Assembly (NCBI RefSeq): GCF_000247695.1
Contig: NW_004624881.1
Coordinates: 3,353,872-3,417,871 of the forward strand
Direction: 5' to 3'
DNA length: 64,000 nucleotides
Source: Heterocephalus glaber
Taxonomy: Eukaryota; Chordata; Mammalia; Rodentia; Bathyergidae
Part shown: positions 43,730-55,849 of the stretch, in pieces
Layout: every line of letters begins with the position of its first letter
Numbering within the stretch: the first letter of the stretch is position 1
The notes under the pieces: model-generated
Seen by the model: the letters and a program-made list of their open reading frames with translations, nothing else
Told to the model about the DNA's origin: nothing
The model's database searches: none
Position numbers and translations under genes: made by a program

Positions 43730-45050
43730 AGTGGAGAGAACAGAAAAATTATTTTTCATGAGACACAATAAAATATATTTATATGTGAAACTAGAAAAGC
43801 AAGCTGTTAAAAAACCAAAAGGCAAGAATACCACTGAGAAATTAAAATGCAAGAGTATATAACCCCCAAAATACCAAACAACTTTAAAGAAAAATTACAG
43901 AAAGAACTTCAAAATTGGAAACAAAACAAGAAGCTAAAGGCAGGAACAATAGATGAAATGATAAAAAAAAGAAATTAATTCTAAAGAGCCAATATCTGGC
44001 TAATAAGGGAAGTAAAACAAAAAAGACTCCTGAGAAAATTTGTCTAGTGTTGTAGTAGCAACCCATGGAAAATGCAGTACACTTAATATTGTTCTTTCTT
44101 TAAAAACTTAAGTGAAGAGTGTATTTACTATTTCTCAAAACCACAAAGTCCAGGGTATACACCAGAATCAGACACATTGGATCCTGGGGCACCAACGTTG
44201 TTGTCAGGACTCAAGTCTTTCCATCTTTCAGCTCTGCTTCCTTTGCACAGCTTTCATTCTCTCACAGGTTCATTCATCATGGCACACCTGTTTGTTTGAA
44301 ATGTTTCTCATCCTACAAATCTAAAGCATCCTGATAAAGAGAATTTTTCCTCCACCATAAGTTAGTAAAGGCTGAGTTATCACTGGGCCAAATCCTGAAT
44401 CATACAAACACTCCTGAACACATTGGTATGGTCCAGGAAGTAGACTTTGCTAATTGACAAGATCTAAATTATATGTCCACCCTTAAAGCCCAGGGTTAGG
44501 TCATCTGTTCAAACCATGTGGACTGAAAAGAGCAAGCAATGGTTCCAGGAGACATAGGGGAGTTGTTGGAATGAAATGGAATGGATGCTGGTGAATCAAA
44601 AACTACTGATGCCCAGGATAAGCTTTCATCATTACTTTTCTCATATCTGAGAGTCGCACTGGTAATGTTTTTTAAATTTGAGAACTTAAAATCCTACATA
44701 GCAAAATTGAACACCTACATTCTACTGGACAGCTTACCAAGTTTACCAAGTGTGCATTTGTAATCAATTCCTTAGAGGGAACCCAATAGATTTTTCCATT
44801 TATAAAGCAGAAGATCAACCACAGGCCTAAAAGGATCTCAATTCTTCCTGCTTGCTTATTTGCATGAATGAAGGAAATTATTCAAAACACTTAAAAAAGT
44901 AAAAATACCAGATAATGAAGCCATTTGTGCAAATTCATTAGCATGAACACTTCCCAGTGAGTAACACAAAGTGCTACAATAAAACAGATCCAAAAGATTG
45001 CCATAAAGTTTTTAGAACATAAAAAATGCCATCCAATGATGACTATATAG
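43730..45050. other. Unassigned DNA
   Basis: No recognisable gene or repeat family. The short plus-strand frames at 44,112-44,334 overlap each other in different frames and show no conserved motif. Confidence 0.45.
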
Positions 45051-45059
45051 AGTAAAAGA

Positions 45060-45560
45060 AATTCACATTTTTCCACCAGTAAGATCCTAGTAATGTAAAA
45101 AACAGCAATTTCATTCCCAGGTAACAAACTCTAGAAAATGCCATAGAACCATGCACAATAGACATGTGCAAGTATATTACTAGTAGCAGTCTTTGTAATA
45201 GCAAAAGTATGGATGAAGATATCTACCTAAAGTAGCATAAACCTAAAGCTTATGGTCTATTCATACAATTCAAATAAGATTTGAAGCATAGCAAAATGTG
45301 TCAATATGGATGAATCTCAGACACATAATACTGAGTAAAAAAAATAAGTAACAGAAATTCACCAAATAAATGCATATACTATATTTCTATGGGGTCAGAA
45401 ATAAGTACTTACATAATCTTTTTAAGGTTACACGTTAGGCACTGTGAAGACAATTTAAGAAAATATGAGAACAAATAAAAAGGTTTCAATAGTGACTACC
45501 CCTTAAAAAGAGACTCAAGGGGATGTGATCAGCAAGGAACACACAATAGTTTTTAAAATT
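45060..45560 (+). mobile_element. Ancient LINE-1 (L1M/HAL1-like) 3' fragment
   Basis: Phrases such as 'tatggtctattcatacaattcaa', 'atggatgaatctcagacacataatactgagt' and 'gactaccccttaaaaagag' follow the order of the 3' end of old mammalian L1 ORF2/3'UTR. Very diverged. Confidence 0.6.
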
Positions 45561-46261
45561 TATATTTAATGTTTTATTTCAAAGCTGTAAACATGAAAAA
45601 AGAGGAACACAGATTACATTATGATGACCAAGGCAGTGTTTTACATGACAAAATCAAAACAAAACAAATTTATTTAGTAAATATACCACCATTGAACACA
45701 GTACTTGAAATTTAATCCAAGCTACATATGCCTAAAATGATCTGACCACAGGGTTATGCAAAATAAATGTTTTAGAACCCCAGAATGCCAATCATTCTGT
45801 CTACAAACTGACTTATTACCCTAAAGAGTATTTTGAGACAATTTCTATATGACATGAAAAGAACTGACATAACACTTAAATACTACAAAAATAGATGAAA
45901 ATATATGTGTAATGCAATTCTATATAAAATATACAGTTAATCTTATTACTTAAATAATTTAAAAACAAAAGACCACCCTGAATAATGGTTAAAACCTCAT
46001 CAAAGAAAAATGCTCATCATTTGGATATCATTGGTGGAAAACTGATAAGATTTTGTTAAGGGAAAGAAGGAAGATATCTAATGAAGTCATTCATTTAAAT
46101 TTTGTTCAAAAATGTTCATAAAGTTGTAAATTTCTGCTTGTACCATCTTTAAACACTTTCTATTCTTTAACTGGAGAAAAAAAGAATATCTTGCAGAAAG
46201 TATTTCTCAAAATGAGGTTCAAAAGCCCAAAAGAATTCTAATGTGGGCTCAGTAATAAACA

Positions 46262-46503
46262 CGTTAAACACCCTGGGTGATTATTCTACACTCTGAAATG
46301 CCCTATGGCAAAGAGAAACACTTAAAAGCAACATCATAAACATATTTCTGATATGTTAGAATTCTCTATAAGTTTATGTTGCGAATACTGCTTTTTGTTT
46401 TAAAACAAGTTCTGGGCATTAAGACAAACATACATGCCTCAGAAATGAACATGTGAATGTCTATAAACATTTCCTTTGATGTTTTCATTAGTTTCAAACT
46501 TAA
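46262..46503 (+). repeat. Inverted repeat, left arm
   Basis: About 240 bp that matches the reverse complement of 46,805-47,040, for example 'catgcctcagaaatgaacat' here and its complement near 46,870, with an estimated 85% identity. The arms enclose about 300 bp of AT-rich DNA. It could be a hairpin-forming DNA-transposon remnant or a local inverted duplication. No terminal signature is clear. Confidence 0.85.
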
Positions 46504-46804
46504 TTATATGAAGAAAAAATATATGACTATGAGCTTTAGAAAGGTAATATTTCTCATGAAATAGGGCATCTAAAAATGGTTAAAAGATAATTTCTTAAAT
46601 GTTTACATATTTTAAATCATTCTAAATTTAAAACTAGATCATTAACTAAAATTAAGATGTTATATAGCATGCTTCTGTTGTTGTATCATTTTTATGTCAA
46701 GAATTTGAAAGGTAACCATCATCATCTAAATGTAAATAAGTTATAATGGTACAGTCTTAGTTTAATTTTATTTTAGTTAATCTAGTTTCAAATTTAGATC
46801 TATT

Positions 46805-47040
46805 TAAAATTTGTTTAGTTTGAAACTAATGAAAACAAAGGAAAATGTAGACATTCATATGTTCATTTCTGAGGCATGTATATTTGTCTTAATGCCTGGA
46901 AACTGTTTTAAAACAAAAAGCAGCATTCACAACATAAACTATATTGTAGATAATTCTAACAAGTCAGATATATGTTTATGATCTTGGTTGTAAGTTTTGC
47001 TCTTTGCTGTAGGGCATTTCAGAATGGAGAAAAATCACCC
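46805..47040 (-). repeat. Inverted repeat, right arm
   Basis: Partner of 46,262-46,503. The outer edge includes 'gggcatttcagaatggag', which pairs with 'ctctgaaatgccctatgg' at the left arm. The inner edge is 'gtttgaaactaatgaaaac' pairing with 'gttttcattagtttcaaac'. Confidence 0.85.
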
Positions 47041-47726
47041 AAAATTGTACCAATAAAATTAATTTTAAAATAAAGCCAAAAAAAGAAAAATAAATTTCTA
47101 AGCACTACTTTTAATAAAAACAGTTGAAGAACTCTGCCCCTAAAATAAATGTAACTATGTATTTCATGTCCTATCCTATTAAATAGAAAAAAAATTAACT
47201 AAGGAGATACAACTGTAGTATACATGTTTTCTGAAAAAACTTAACTAAAAAGATACAAGTATATGTGTTTTTATTCAGAATTGTTGTTATTTTTTTGGAT
47301 TTCTCTGAAGATTACTTAAATTGAGCCCCAAAAGTACAGGTAATGTGGTTAGAGAGAAACTAGCATAAGTAAGACATTCTACTTAAAAGACAAATTGTTT
47401 TCTTGTACCATAAGTAAAAAGAAAAAATATTAGGCATTATGTCTCATTCAACAAATGGAATGTGTATACAAGTGTGATTAACAAGCAATTGCCTCATTGT
47501 TATTTATATCAGTTCATAAAAATAAAATCTTGAACAAAAAATTCTATATTCTCTACTATAGACTCTAAGAATCAAGTAGTACATCTAAATATAACTTCAA
47601 AACAATAAATTAAAATTAACTTCTAGACAATTCTGAAATGGTTAATTCTATCCAGGCTGATAACAAGTTTTTCCAAGCATTAAATGGCAACATAAGCAAA
47701 ATGCATAGTTGAAAAATCAGGATTAT

Positions 47727-49435
47727 ACCCCTTCTTCTTCATACATTGTAAGATGATTGATATACTCAAAACCTACAAATTCCTATCCATCAGTCTCCCT
47801 GATGATGTCATCCCATTATCATCTGGGATGAGCTGGACAGGTTCATTAGTAAATTCAGGATCAAAGTTGTCCAAACCAAATCCCTCAGAGATATTTGGTT
47901 TAAAGGGTGGCACCACCTGCTTTTGTTCCACCATGTCCCAGTCCACATTTTGAAAGAATGGATGCTCCTGAACATCAGCAAAACCCCTTCCAGGATGACA
48001 ACCTAATCGTTCCTTTGGGTCCCTGTTCAGAAATCTCTCAAGGACACTTGCAGCTTCTTCAGACAGACAATGAGTTATGAAAATTTCTCTTTCAAAAATT
48101 ACTTGCAAGAGAGAATTGAGTTTTCATAAGGGTTATCAAAGCTGTGACAAAAATGGACTGGAGACTGTCCAGTCATCATCTGATACATCAGTACTCCAAG
48201 ATTCCACCAGTCCACACTGAAACTGTAATCTTCTCCTCATATCATTTCTGGAGCCAGGAAATTAGGAGTGCCAGAGAAACTGCAGGTTGTATCTCCTGGC
48301 TGTAACCCTGCCTTGCACACGCAATACTCAATGAGTTTAATGTGCCCTTCTGAGTCCAGTAATAGATTTTCTAATTCCAAATTTCTGTAAAGTATCCCTT
48401 GCTGATGAAGATAGTTGGATGCTAAACTGATTTCCACAGAGTAAAACCCGGCATGTTCTTCAGGTAGCATTCTTTGTTTTTGCATGTGAAACAGTGGATC
48501 TCCCCCATTGACATAGTCTGGAACAAGGAACAGTCTACTTTCTGTCTGGAAGCAAGAATGCAGCCCTACAAGAAAAGAATGGTTAGACCCCTTCTGTAAA
48601 ACATGCTTCTCTCTCTGTACCTGATCAGTGTTGACAAGCTCTTTTTTCACTGCTTTCATGGCATACATATGATCTGATTTTTTTCAGTTGGACTAACAGT
48701 ACTTTCCCATAACTTCCTCTGCCAATCACACAGAGCAAGTCAAAGTCCTCAAGACCTAAACTAGATGAAGCTTTGCCACCTTCCCTGGTATTTCGTGCCT
48801 CATTCTCTTTATCAACTTGTTCAAAAGCCTCATGAGTTGAAAGGTTATGTGGGATTGCTGTCTGTGCAGGATCTGAAGCTATGGATAATAGATCCACTGG
48901 CGCCCTGGTCTCTGGTGATAAAGAATGCTGCCCAGATTCAATTGTGCAATTGTGACAAGTTTGTGGCACTTCTTGTGAACTGAGAATTTACAGTTGGTGC
49001 ACTTATATACCTGGTGGCAAAGTCCCCCTACATGGTCTGTGCAGAGAGCACACTGAGCTAGCCTTCTGAAGCCTTTGGCTTGAAAAGCATGGCCATTTGC
49101 ATAGTACAGCTTTCTCCAGCAGCCTGGAGCTCTGTGGTAGATGAATTTCTCTTCTTCTGGACAAAGCACTTTAGGATGTTCTCCTACACAAGGTGATGCA
49201 TGAATTAAGAGCTCAGAATCCTTCTTGAGCCCAGAAAACCTAATGGCTTCTTCTAACTCCAACTGAGGTGACATAGTATATGGATCTCCTTCCTCATCTA
49301 CCCAATATGTGGTAAAAAGCTGTTTATTGTCCAAACACCACACATCTCAATTTTTATCACACAGGCCCTCAAAGGAGATGGAATTCTCAAGAGTCTTTGT
49401 CATGGTGTCTCTTCCCACAATCAAGGCTGATCAGG
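47727..49435 (-). pseudogene. PRKCI: Processed pseudogene of atypical protein kinase C iota
   Basis: Minus-strand pieces follow the PRKCI protein in order and without introns. PB1 domain (GLC near 49,375; [18 protein letters not shown]), C1 zinc finger ([32 protein letters not shown]), linker ([22 protein letters not shown]), kinase lobes (glycine loop [11 protein letters not shown] lysine at about 48,660, [25 protein letters not shown]), and the AGC tail ([33 protein letters not shown]). It ends near the GFEYIN motif and stop (about 47,727). Frameshifts near 48,970, 48,660 and 48,230, a change in the HRD-equivalent (YRNLE) and a deletion after the APE region show it is dead. Intronless structure indicates retroposition. 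Confidence 0.93.
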
Positions 49436-50200
49436 TAGAGGTGTGGGTCATGGTGGTGCCTGGAAACAAGGGACCATAGATGGGTTGGATGTCCAGGAAA
49501 ATGGGCAGGAAGGGCTTAGAGAATGAGTGTGGCCTGACTGCCTGCAGAGGCCACAGTGGCTGAAGTTCTGCAAGGCTCTCTGTGAAGTTATTTCCAGTAG
49601 CAGTGGCCAGGCCTGGGTGGGTGTACACCAGGCTTCTCAGTGTCTCTTGGGGGCTGGTGGCTGTAACTTTGTTCTATCCCCCTGGACTTTAACTCTCTAG
49701 GTTTTTGTGTGCAGCTCATGGAAGACCTGCCCAGAGCTACAGGGTGTTTCTGAGCCTGGTGATACTTGTCCTGTGCTCTTCCCAGTTTCTGTGCCATTGG
49801 TGTTTGGGCTTAGGGAGACTTTACTGTGGTACCTTGATTTTGGTAGGTCACTGGTGACCACGCTCAGGGAGACCTTCACTGTAGTGACTGTGGCAGTCAT
49901 GCAGCTGCTGCAGTGTTGGCTGCAGCATCTGGATGGAGTCAGCCATCTTCTCAATCTTTCACAGATACTTTCTCTGCCTGGGGTCCTGAGGCTAAGGCCT
50001 CTCAAAGTGGAGAAGCAGCTCAGCATTTTCACTGTTGACCATCTCCAGCTAAGTGAGCTTGGGAGATAGCTGATTCTAGATTACGATGCCTGCTAGCAAG
50101 GGTCCCAAGTTCTGTTTGGAGATGTTGCCAACGAAGTAAGTTCATGTCTTGGGGTGCCACAACTGGAGTCTCCATGGGATAGAAAACCCTATGGCCCATT
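49436..50200. other. Unassigned GC-richer stretch upstream of the PRKCI pseudogene
   Basis: It contains overlapping frames on both strands (about 49,431-50,069). The minus-strand reading has a polar, Ser/Thr-rich run and an 'IEKMADSIQMLQPTLQQL' type helix near 49,950, but I do not recognise the protein. It may be another retroposed fragment or chance coding potential. Confidence 0.4.
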
Positions 50201-50906
50201 TTTTCTTCACACTAAATAAATCAGTGACCACTTATTTTATTTTCATCTAAGTATCTACGAATGTTTTTAATCTATTTATCATCTATCTGTTAGTTTTTCA
50301 CATTTGAAATCCTGGGGCTTGTACCTCACATCTCCACAGTGAACTGTGGGTTTATCCTCAGACATTTTTTTTTCATATAAACAGCAAGAATCTCTCTACA
50401 TCACCAAATAGGTCACGTTGAACTCCACTTTGTGGAGTCCTTCTTACCTCAGCTGCCTAGAGTCCTGGGATTACAGTTACACACTATCCTGCCTGATCCA
50501 GTGTGCTATTTAGAAACAGCAAAACTAGGAAAACTTTTGGTGATTTTAGGCATTGGTGATATCTTCACTTTTAGAGCAACATGTGTGCATTGACACTTTG
50601 TATGTGGTGGTCACAGTGCTGACAGTCTTTTCCCTATAAAGAAGGCATTTTTGTGAAAATACAGTGGTAGAGATTTACATACACTTAGAAAGCCATGAAA
50701 TTTTAGAATGTTTGTCTTTCTTAGCATCATTTCCATTTAATTATGTTGTACTGTGACTTTCTATAAATTTCCAGAACAATTTTCCTTAAGAGATATAAAA
50801 TGTTTGTTTCAAAGTGTAATTTGGGGGGGGGGTTGGATTCATAGCAGGTCATAGTTTTTCATTCTTAGCTAGTGATCTAAATACCATAGTATTCAGTATA
50901 GTAACA

Positions 50907-51126
50907 TACTGTGTTTTCCAGAAAATAAGACCTAACTGGAAATGTCTAACTGAAACCAGCCCTAGCTGATTGTTACCATGGTGTTGGCCAGTGTTATGCA
51001 GAACATTGTACCTCACTATTTATTGTCTTGCTCTATGGCTACTATGTAATGGCAGGTAAAGGAAGGATAGGCTGATTGGGATTGCCATTTTTGCTGGTCA
51101 GGTCTTATTTTTGGGAAAACACAGTA
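50907..51126. mobile_element. Tc1/mariner-like MITE (220 bp)
   Basis: The ends are near-perfect inverted repeats: CTGTGTTTTCCAGAAAATA at left and the complement of ttttgggaaaacacag at right, matching over about 24 of 26 bases. They are flanked by TA on both sides, the target duplication of Tc1/mariner transposons. The interior has no coding capacity. The family name is not assigned. Confidence 0.8.
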
Positions 51127-51413
51127 GAGCAAAGCAGGAGAGCATGACTTCATGATGGTGACTGCATGGCAAAGTTTTTGTAAAGACTAGAAACCATCAC
51201 CCCAGGGGTGATGATGAACACATACATATAGCATCTGAAGCTTTTCTTTTGGCCACTTGTAATCACTTCCTACCCTCCTATCCCAATCAGCCCATGTACC
51301 TTGTGTCCCAAGTGGGTAGTTTGCATTTTATAGATGCGAGGAAGCTATGACCACTCTGCATGTAGATTTTTGTTTGTTTTTTTGTTTTGTGTGTGTTTTT
51401 TGGGGTTTTGTTT

Positions 51414-51486
51414 GGTACTGGGATCAAACTCGGGTCCTTGTGCTTGCAAGGCAGGTGGCAGAATGGCTGAGCTAAATGCCCGGCCC
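51414..51486 (-). mobile_element. ID-like SINE, minus orientation
   Basis: 'ggtactgggatcaaactcgg' to 'gctgagctaaatgcccggccc', preceded by a T-rich tail. Same family as at 7329, 36,369 and 56,172. Confidence 0.82.
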
Positions 51487-51539
51487 TGTTTTTTGGTTTT
51501 TGATGAGCTCATTAAATCAGTACAATCATATTGGTGAAA

Positions 51540-52740
51540 GAGAATTGACCCAAAGCAGTGTTCCACCCCTCAAAGTAAGAAAGCTGGCTTGTGCAAGAGG
51601 AGCAGCCTATTTCCGAATGAGAGAGTCATTCTGTGATGGAGTAGTGTGCCCCAAAAAGATGATGAATGGGGCAGCAGAGGCACAGACTTATCAATGGACC
51701 AGAGTCTGGCTGAAGATAACACCCAGAAAGAAAAGGGAAAGCCAGAACCGAGGGCTGTGGACAGCAATTCCAAAACCTAATTGAACCCTCACCTTGTGGT
51801 CTACAACCAGCAGAGAAAAGAGGGCTGAACATGGTTCCCATCTACCAAAAGGAGCAGGACACACCTTGGCATGAATTGCAACCACAATCTGGGTAAGAAT
51901 AAACAGCTAGGCCTCTAGTGCAAAGGGAGCACCTCAAAGACCCATGGGCCCTAAAGCTAGGTATGGAGAATCATGTATGTCTGGATCCCCAAATTGCAGT
52001 TCATGGAAAGAAACCACTCTTGCAATAGCACAGTAATATTTTCTTCAACTCAATTCTTTTTTATTTTTCCTGTTTTGTATTATTTTTATTTTTCCTTTTT
52101 GGAGGATTTGGGGTTTTTCCTCTCACTTTCTTTCTCTTCTTTTTATTTATTACTCACCTTTTATCTTTTCCAGCTTTTTTCTCTTCCTTTTTCTTTATTT
52201 CTGTTCTTGCTTTTTTTCTTCTTTTTCTTGTTTATTCTTTTCAATGACTGTTCTATATCACTATTTTTTTTTGTTCTCTTTCACTATTAACTTTCTTTTA
52301 CTCCTTAATAGGACCTCCTGTCATGCTTTCTTTCCTCCTTCATATACTACCAATTAATTTTTCAAATCTTACTTTTAATATTTTTTCTACTTCCTCTACT
52401 CTTACTAGAATAACTACTAAGCTTTATGAATCTCTAGATAAATAGTTAACTTTACACTATTGATGTTGAGTAATACTGTGCTATTGTTAGTAAAGGTAAA
52501 GTTATTTCATTTAGTAGATATTTACTTTAGGTCTATAGTATGACAGTATTTGGCTTGAGTGCTCATACTGTAATTGTACACTTCTTTTCTATTGACAAGT
52601 CTATTACTTTATTGGTCATTAGATTTTCCAATATTCAGTTTGCATTTAATACTATATTGATCCTGATTTTAATATTATCCCAAAAGTGTCATAGTTGTTG
52701 CTGTTAATTGGCTTTCCTGTGGGGCCAACATGTAATTTGC
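51540..52740 (+). mobile_element. Probable L1 5'-leader-like segment
   Basis: A GC-moderate part (51,540-51,960), a pyrimidine-rich tract (about 52,040-52,320) and a 'ggtaaagttatttcatttagtagata' segment parallel in order the leader of the L1 at 6591-7830 (which has 'aaggtaaagttactatattaaa' after its pyrimidine tract). Similarity is low and the assignment tentative. The plus-strand frames here have no conserved motif. Confidence 0.4.
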
Positions 52741-52939
52741 TGAGGGGTCATTAACAATACTGTGCCCCATTCTGGGAGAACTGGGTCCTGGGCCAAAATG
52801 TTGCAACCTCCCATCTCATGGAAAGGGAGGTGGTTGGACCCAGTTGATGCAGCTCACAGCATCCACTGCTCTGCCCCACTGGTGGATTTCTCCATGGAGG
52901 CCTCTGGATTCACCTATAGTTACTGTGCCTTTTGTACCA

Positions 52940-53420
52940 AGCAAGCTGGTAAATCACTAAACCCTGGGACAAAAGACAAAGTTAAAACTGAAAGGAGTTT
53001 ATTCACTCGTGTGGACTCCACCCTCTAATAGGAGTGAAGCACCAAGTCCGAGAACACCACAGCTTTTATAGGTTGTTATAACAGCACAGATTTTATAGGT
53101 TGTTATTTAAAGAAGTTCAAAGGGGGGTCAACATGGTGCAAAATATTTTTCACAACTAAGCTATCTTGTCAGGTTAGGACATTTTGTCGTTAGAGGGAGG
53201 CACCAGGCACTGACCATTTCTGAGAAGCAATGAAGCAAGTTTACAGAAGCAGAACGAGTGGTTACAAAAACATCTACTTTATAAGGGGAGGGGTATGAGG
53301 GGAGTTCATCTACAGGCCAAGATGGCATTTCTTAGGTTCATCTTGATCTCACAGTGCCTCTGTAGGCTCAGTCATCTCTCTCATGCCATGAGTGGTTCTG
53401 CTCAGGTCATCTGGAATAGG
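52940..53420 (-). mobile_element. Possible LTR, minus orientation
   Basis: On the minus strand a TATA-like CTATAAAAGCTGTGG (about 53,065) is followed about 60 bp later by GAATAAACTCC (about 53,000), the spacing of an LTR R region, then a pyrimidine-rich U5-like stretch. The TATA-bearing segment 'cttttataggttgttat' is duplicated near 53,090. No terminal TG/CA or target duplication was fixed, so limits are approximate. Confidence 0.45.
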
Positions 53421-55849
53421 GTTTTAAATTAATTGTATTCAAACAAGGAAAAATTCCAGCCAAAAATCTACAGCCCCAAGCTGGATTTAAAATAGAGAGA
53501 AAGGTGGATGGCTAAAACTGGTTTGTATAAGCCCTTCTGGCTGCTGCTCCTCCCCAACAAAAGTCTCAGGTATTTCCTTTGAAGAGAAAAATTTTTTGCT
53601 TCTGTATTGGAAAAAGCCACTGTGCCAGTTAAAATAATTTAAAAAGAAAAGAGATGCCCCTTCTTGTTCTCCAAAATCAGAGGCTTAATTCCCAAGGTCA
53701 GTTAGAAAAAATGTTGTCAGCAGTTCACATAAACCCATGTCTATCCTCATCTCACACAGCTACTTATTTAAACTTATCAGGAAATTAAATCTTCATCCTT
53801 AATTGGTACATATATTGAAAGTATCATTTTTCTCCTTTGAATTGTTACAAATGATTATAATAATAACAAATCCAATAAGTTTATAATATTAACTTTATAT
53901 AACATCGGTATAAATATTTATGTGTCTGCTCTTATGGCAATATGGATTCAATTATCATCACAATGACTCTACAGTGTAGGGTTTTTTTTATTTCAACCAT
54001 ATGTACAGACAAAAAACCTGAGATAGATGTCAGTCATGGACCCAGATTCACACTAAAAAGTGTCAGAAATATAAATTGGTCCCACAGAGTTTAATGAAAG
54101 AATCTGTAATTTTCCCAAAAATCTGCATTACCTTAGTGTTTAGCATAAATGAATTTAGTAAGGGTAAACCCTATCTTTATATCTCTTTTTCAAAAACTGA
54201 AAATTCATTGGACAAAGACTGTAAAATTATAGATAAGTAGAAGAAAAATCTTCCTGCCTAGTTCTAGCCTCCATGCTTTCAATAACTCAGGAAGACAAAG
54301 GATCAATAATGATAGAGAAAAGTCTATGAAGTAGAAACTGAAATAAAAAGGACTGAAAAGAAAAGAAGTAAAGGGTTAAATTGTGTTAGACAAATAATTT
54401 TGATACACACTGTGATTTAAAAAACTGATTCTCAGTACGAATTGAGACCACAGGGGTGGTGACCTCAGGCTGTGATCCAGATTCTAGATACATGAATTCT
54501 GCTATGTGCATTATTGTTCTACTGCTACTGCATGTTTTATGGGGTAGCTGCTATTTTCTGCTGCTGGAGGTGCATCGCCAGAGCCTCTCTTCTGGATAAG
54601 CCATCCTTCCTTTTAGAAAATGGCTCCTTCAAAATTCCAGGTTCCCGGCCCAGGACAACCTCACTGTAACCTGGATTTATCTTAGTCATGTGCAGGAGAG
54701 AGTCTTGGTGGTTCACCACAGGTACACTTGCCAAGGACATGGAGATTCCATCTGTCCCATAAAAGGGGAGGCATGCAGCTGGAGCAGGAAGTATTGAGGT
54801 TGGGGCACAAATGAAGTCAGAATGAGAGCACTAGTTTGTGGGAGTGAAATGGAAGTGCTGGGATTGTGGTTGAATGTCCTTGCCCAGAGTCACCAGGCTT
54901 CTCTGGTCCACAGTGGCACTTGTGGCTGGGTGGCTGATCTGTAGCCTTTCTGAGCTCCACCACAAAGCCTGGTCCTGTTCTAGATGGCTCAGCTCTGTCA
55001 CTCAGGCTTCTGCCATGGAGTCATCAAGAAGGGAGATAGCAGGAACTCCAGCAGATGTGTCACATGACAAGAAGGAGACCTTGACTGTTGTAGCCTCTAA
55101 ACTGTAAGAGATCATTTGTCATCATTAACTTAGCCGGTTGCCACTGGAAGGTGGGAAACTATTCCTAACTCCAATGGAGATGAGGGTAGATGTGTTCTTA
55201 TGCACGGTGGTGGGAATGTTAAGTTTCACATATTTTAAAAATGGGATGTGACAATTTAAATCCATTAGAACAGAACTGTGTTACTAACATTTCTAGTAAT
55301 TAGTTACTAAGTGAGCAACTGTATTCTCATACATTATGATTTTTTTAAAGGAGTATAAATGATTTGCATCCCCGTGGGACATATAAAATGCAGTTTATTT
55401 CAGAAAGAAGCCAAGATAAAGAGAGAGGTTATTATGCTTGGAATCTTGGTAAGACTTTGGTACTCTGGAAAGTAAAGAATAGACACAATGTGGCATTGGG
55501 GGCCTGCAAGGTCCGTCCAAAATAAAACATAAATTATTGAACCTTGGAACTCCTACCACTGAGAAGGAAGCACAGTGCCTGCAAAGACCTTTTGGATTCT
55601 ACAGGCAAAATACAGATCCTGTAGATCCTGTTCTAGCTCATGCCAGGTGGCACAGAAGACTGCTACTGTGAGTGATGCAGGGAAAGCCACTGTGACAGGT
55701 GAGGCACAGAGCAGCAGCCCTGGCACTCGGGCCACAGGAGCACAGAGACTGACACCAGAGGTGTCTGCATGGGCTAGGGTTGGTGTGGGTCACAACCCAT
55801 CAGCATCCTAGAGTAACCTTGTGCACCAGCCACAGAAAATGACTTTCCT
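53421..55849. other. Unassigned DNA
   Basis: Mostly AT-rich. A GC-richer part (54,440-55,110) has a minus-strand frame of 67 codons (54,740-54,537) with 'GREPGILKEPFSKRKDGLSRREALAMHLQQQK' style composition, basic and glutamine-rich, but I do not recognise it. Another part (55,553-55,811) has frames on both strands with no motif. No intron-exon structure was seen. Confidence 0.4.

Noticed and set aside
43580..43852. Frames across the CA/GA run
   Set aside because: Composition is dictated by the simple repeat.
41605..45127. Scattered 60-78-codon frames in the spacer
   Set aside because: Short, AT-biased, no motifs, and overlapping in conflicting frames.
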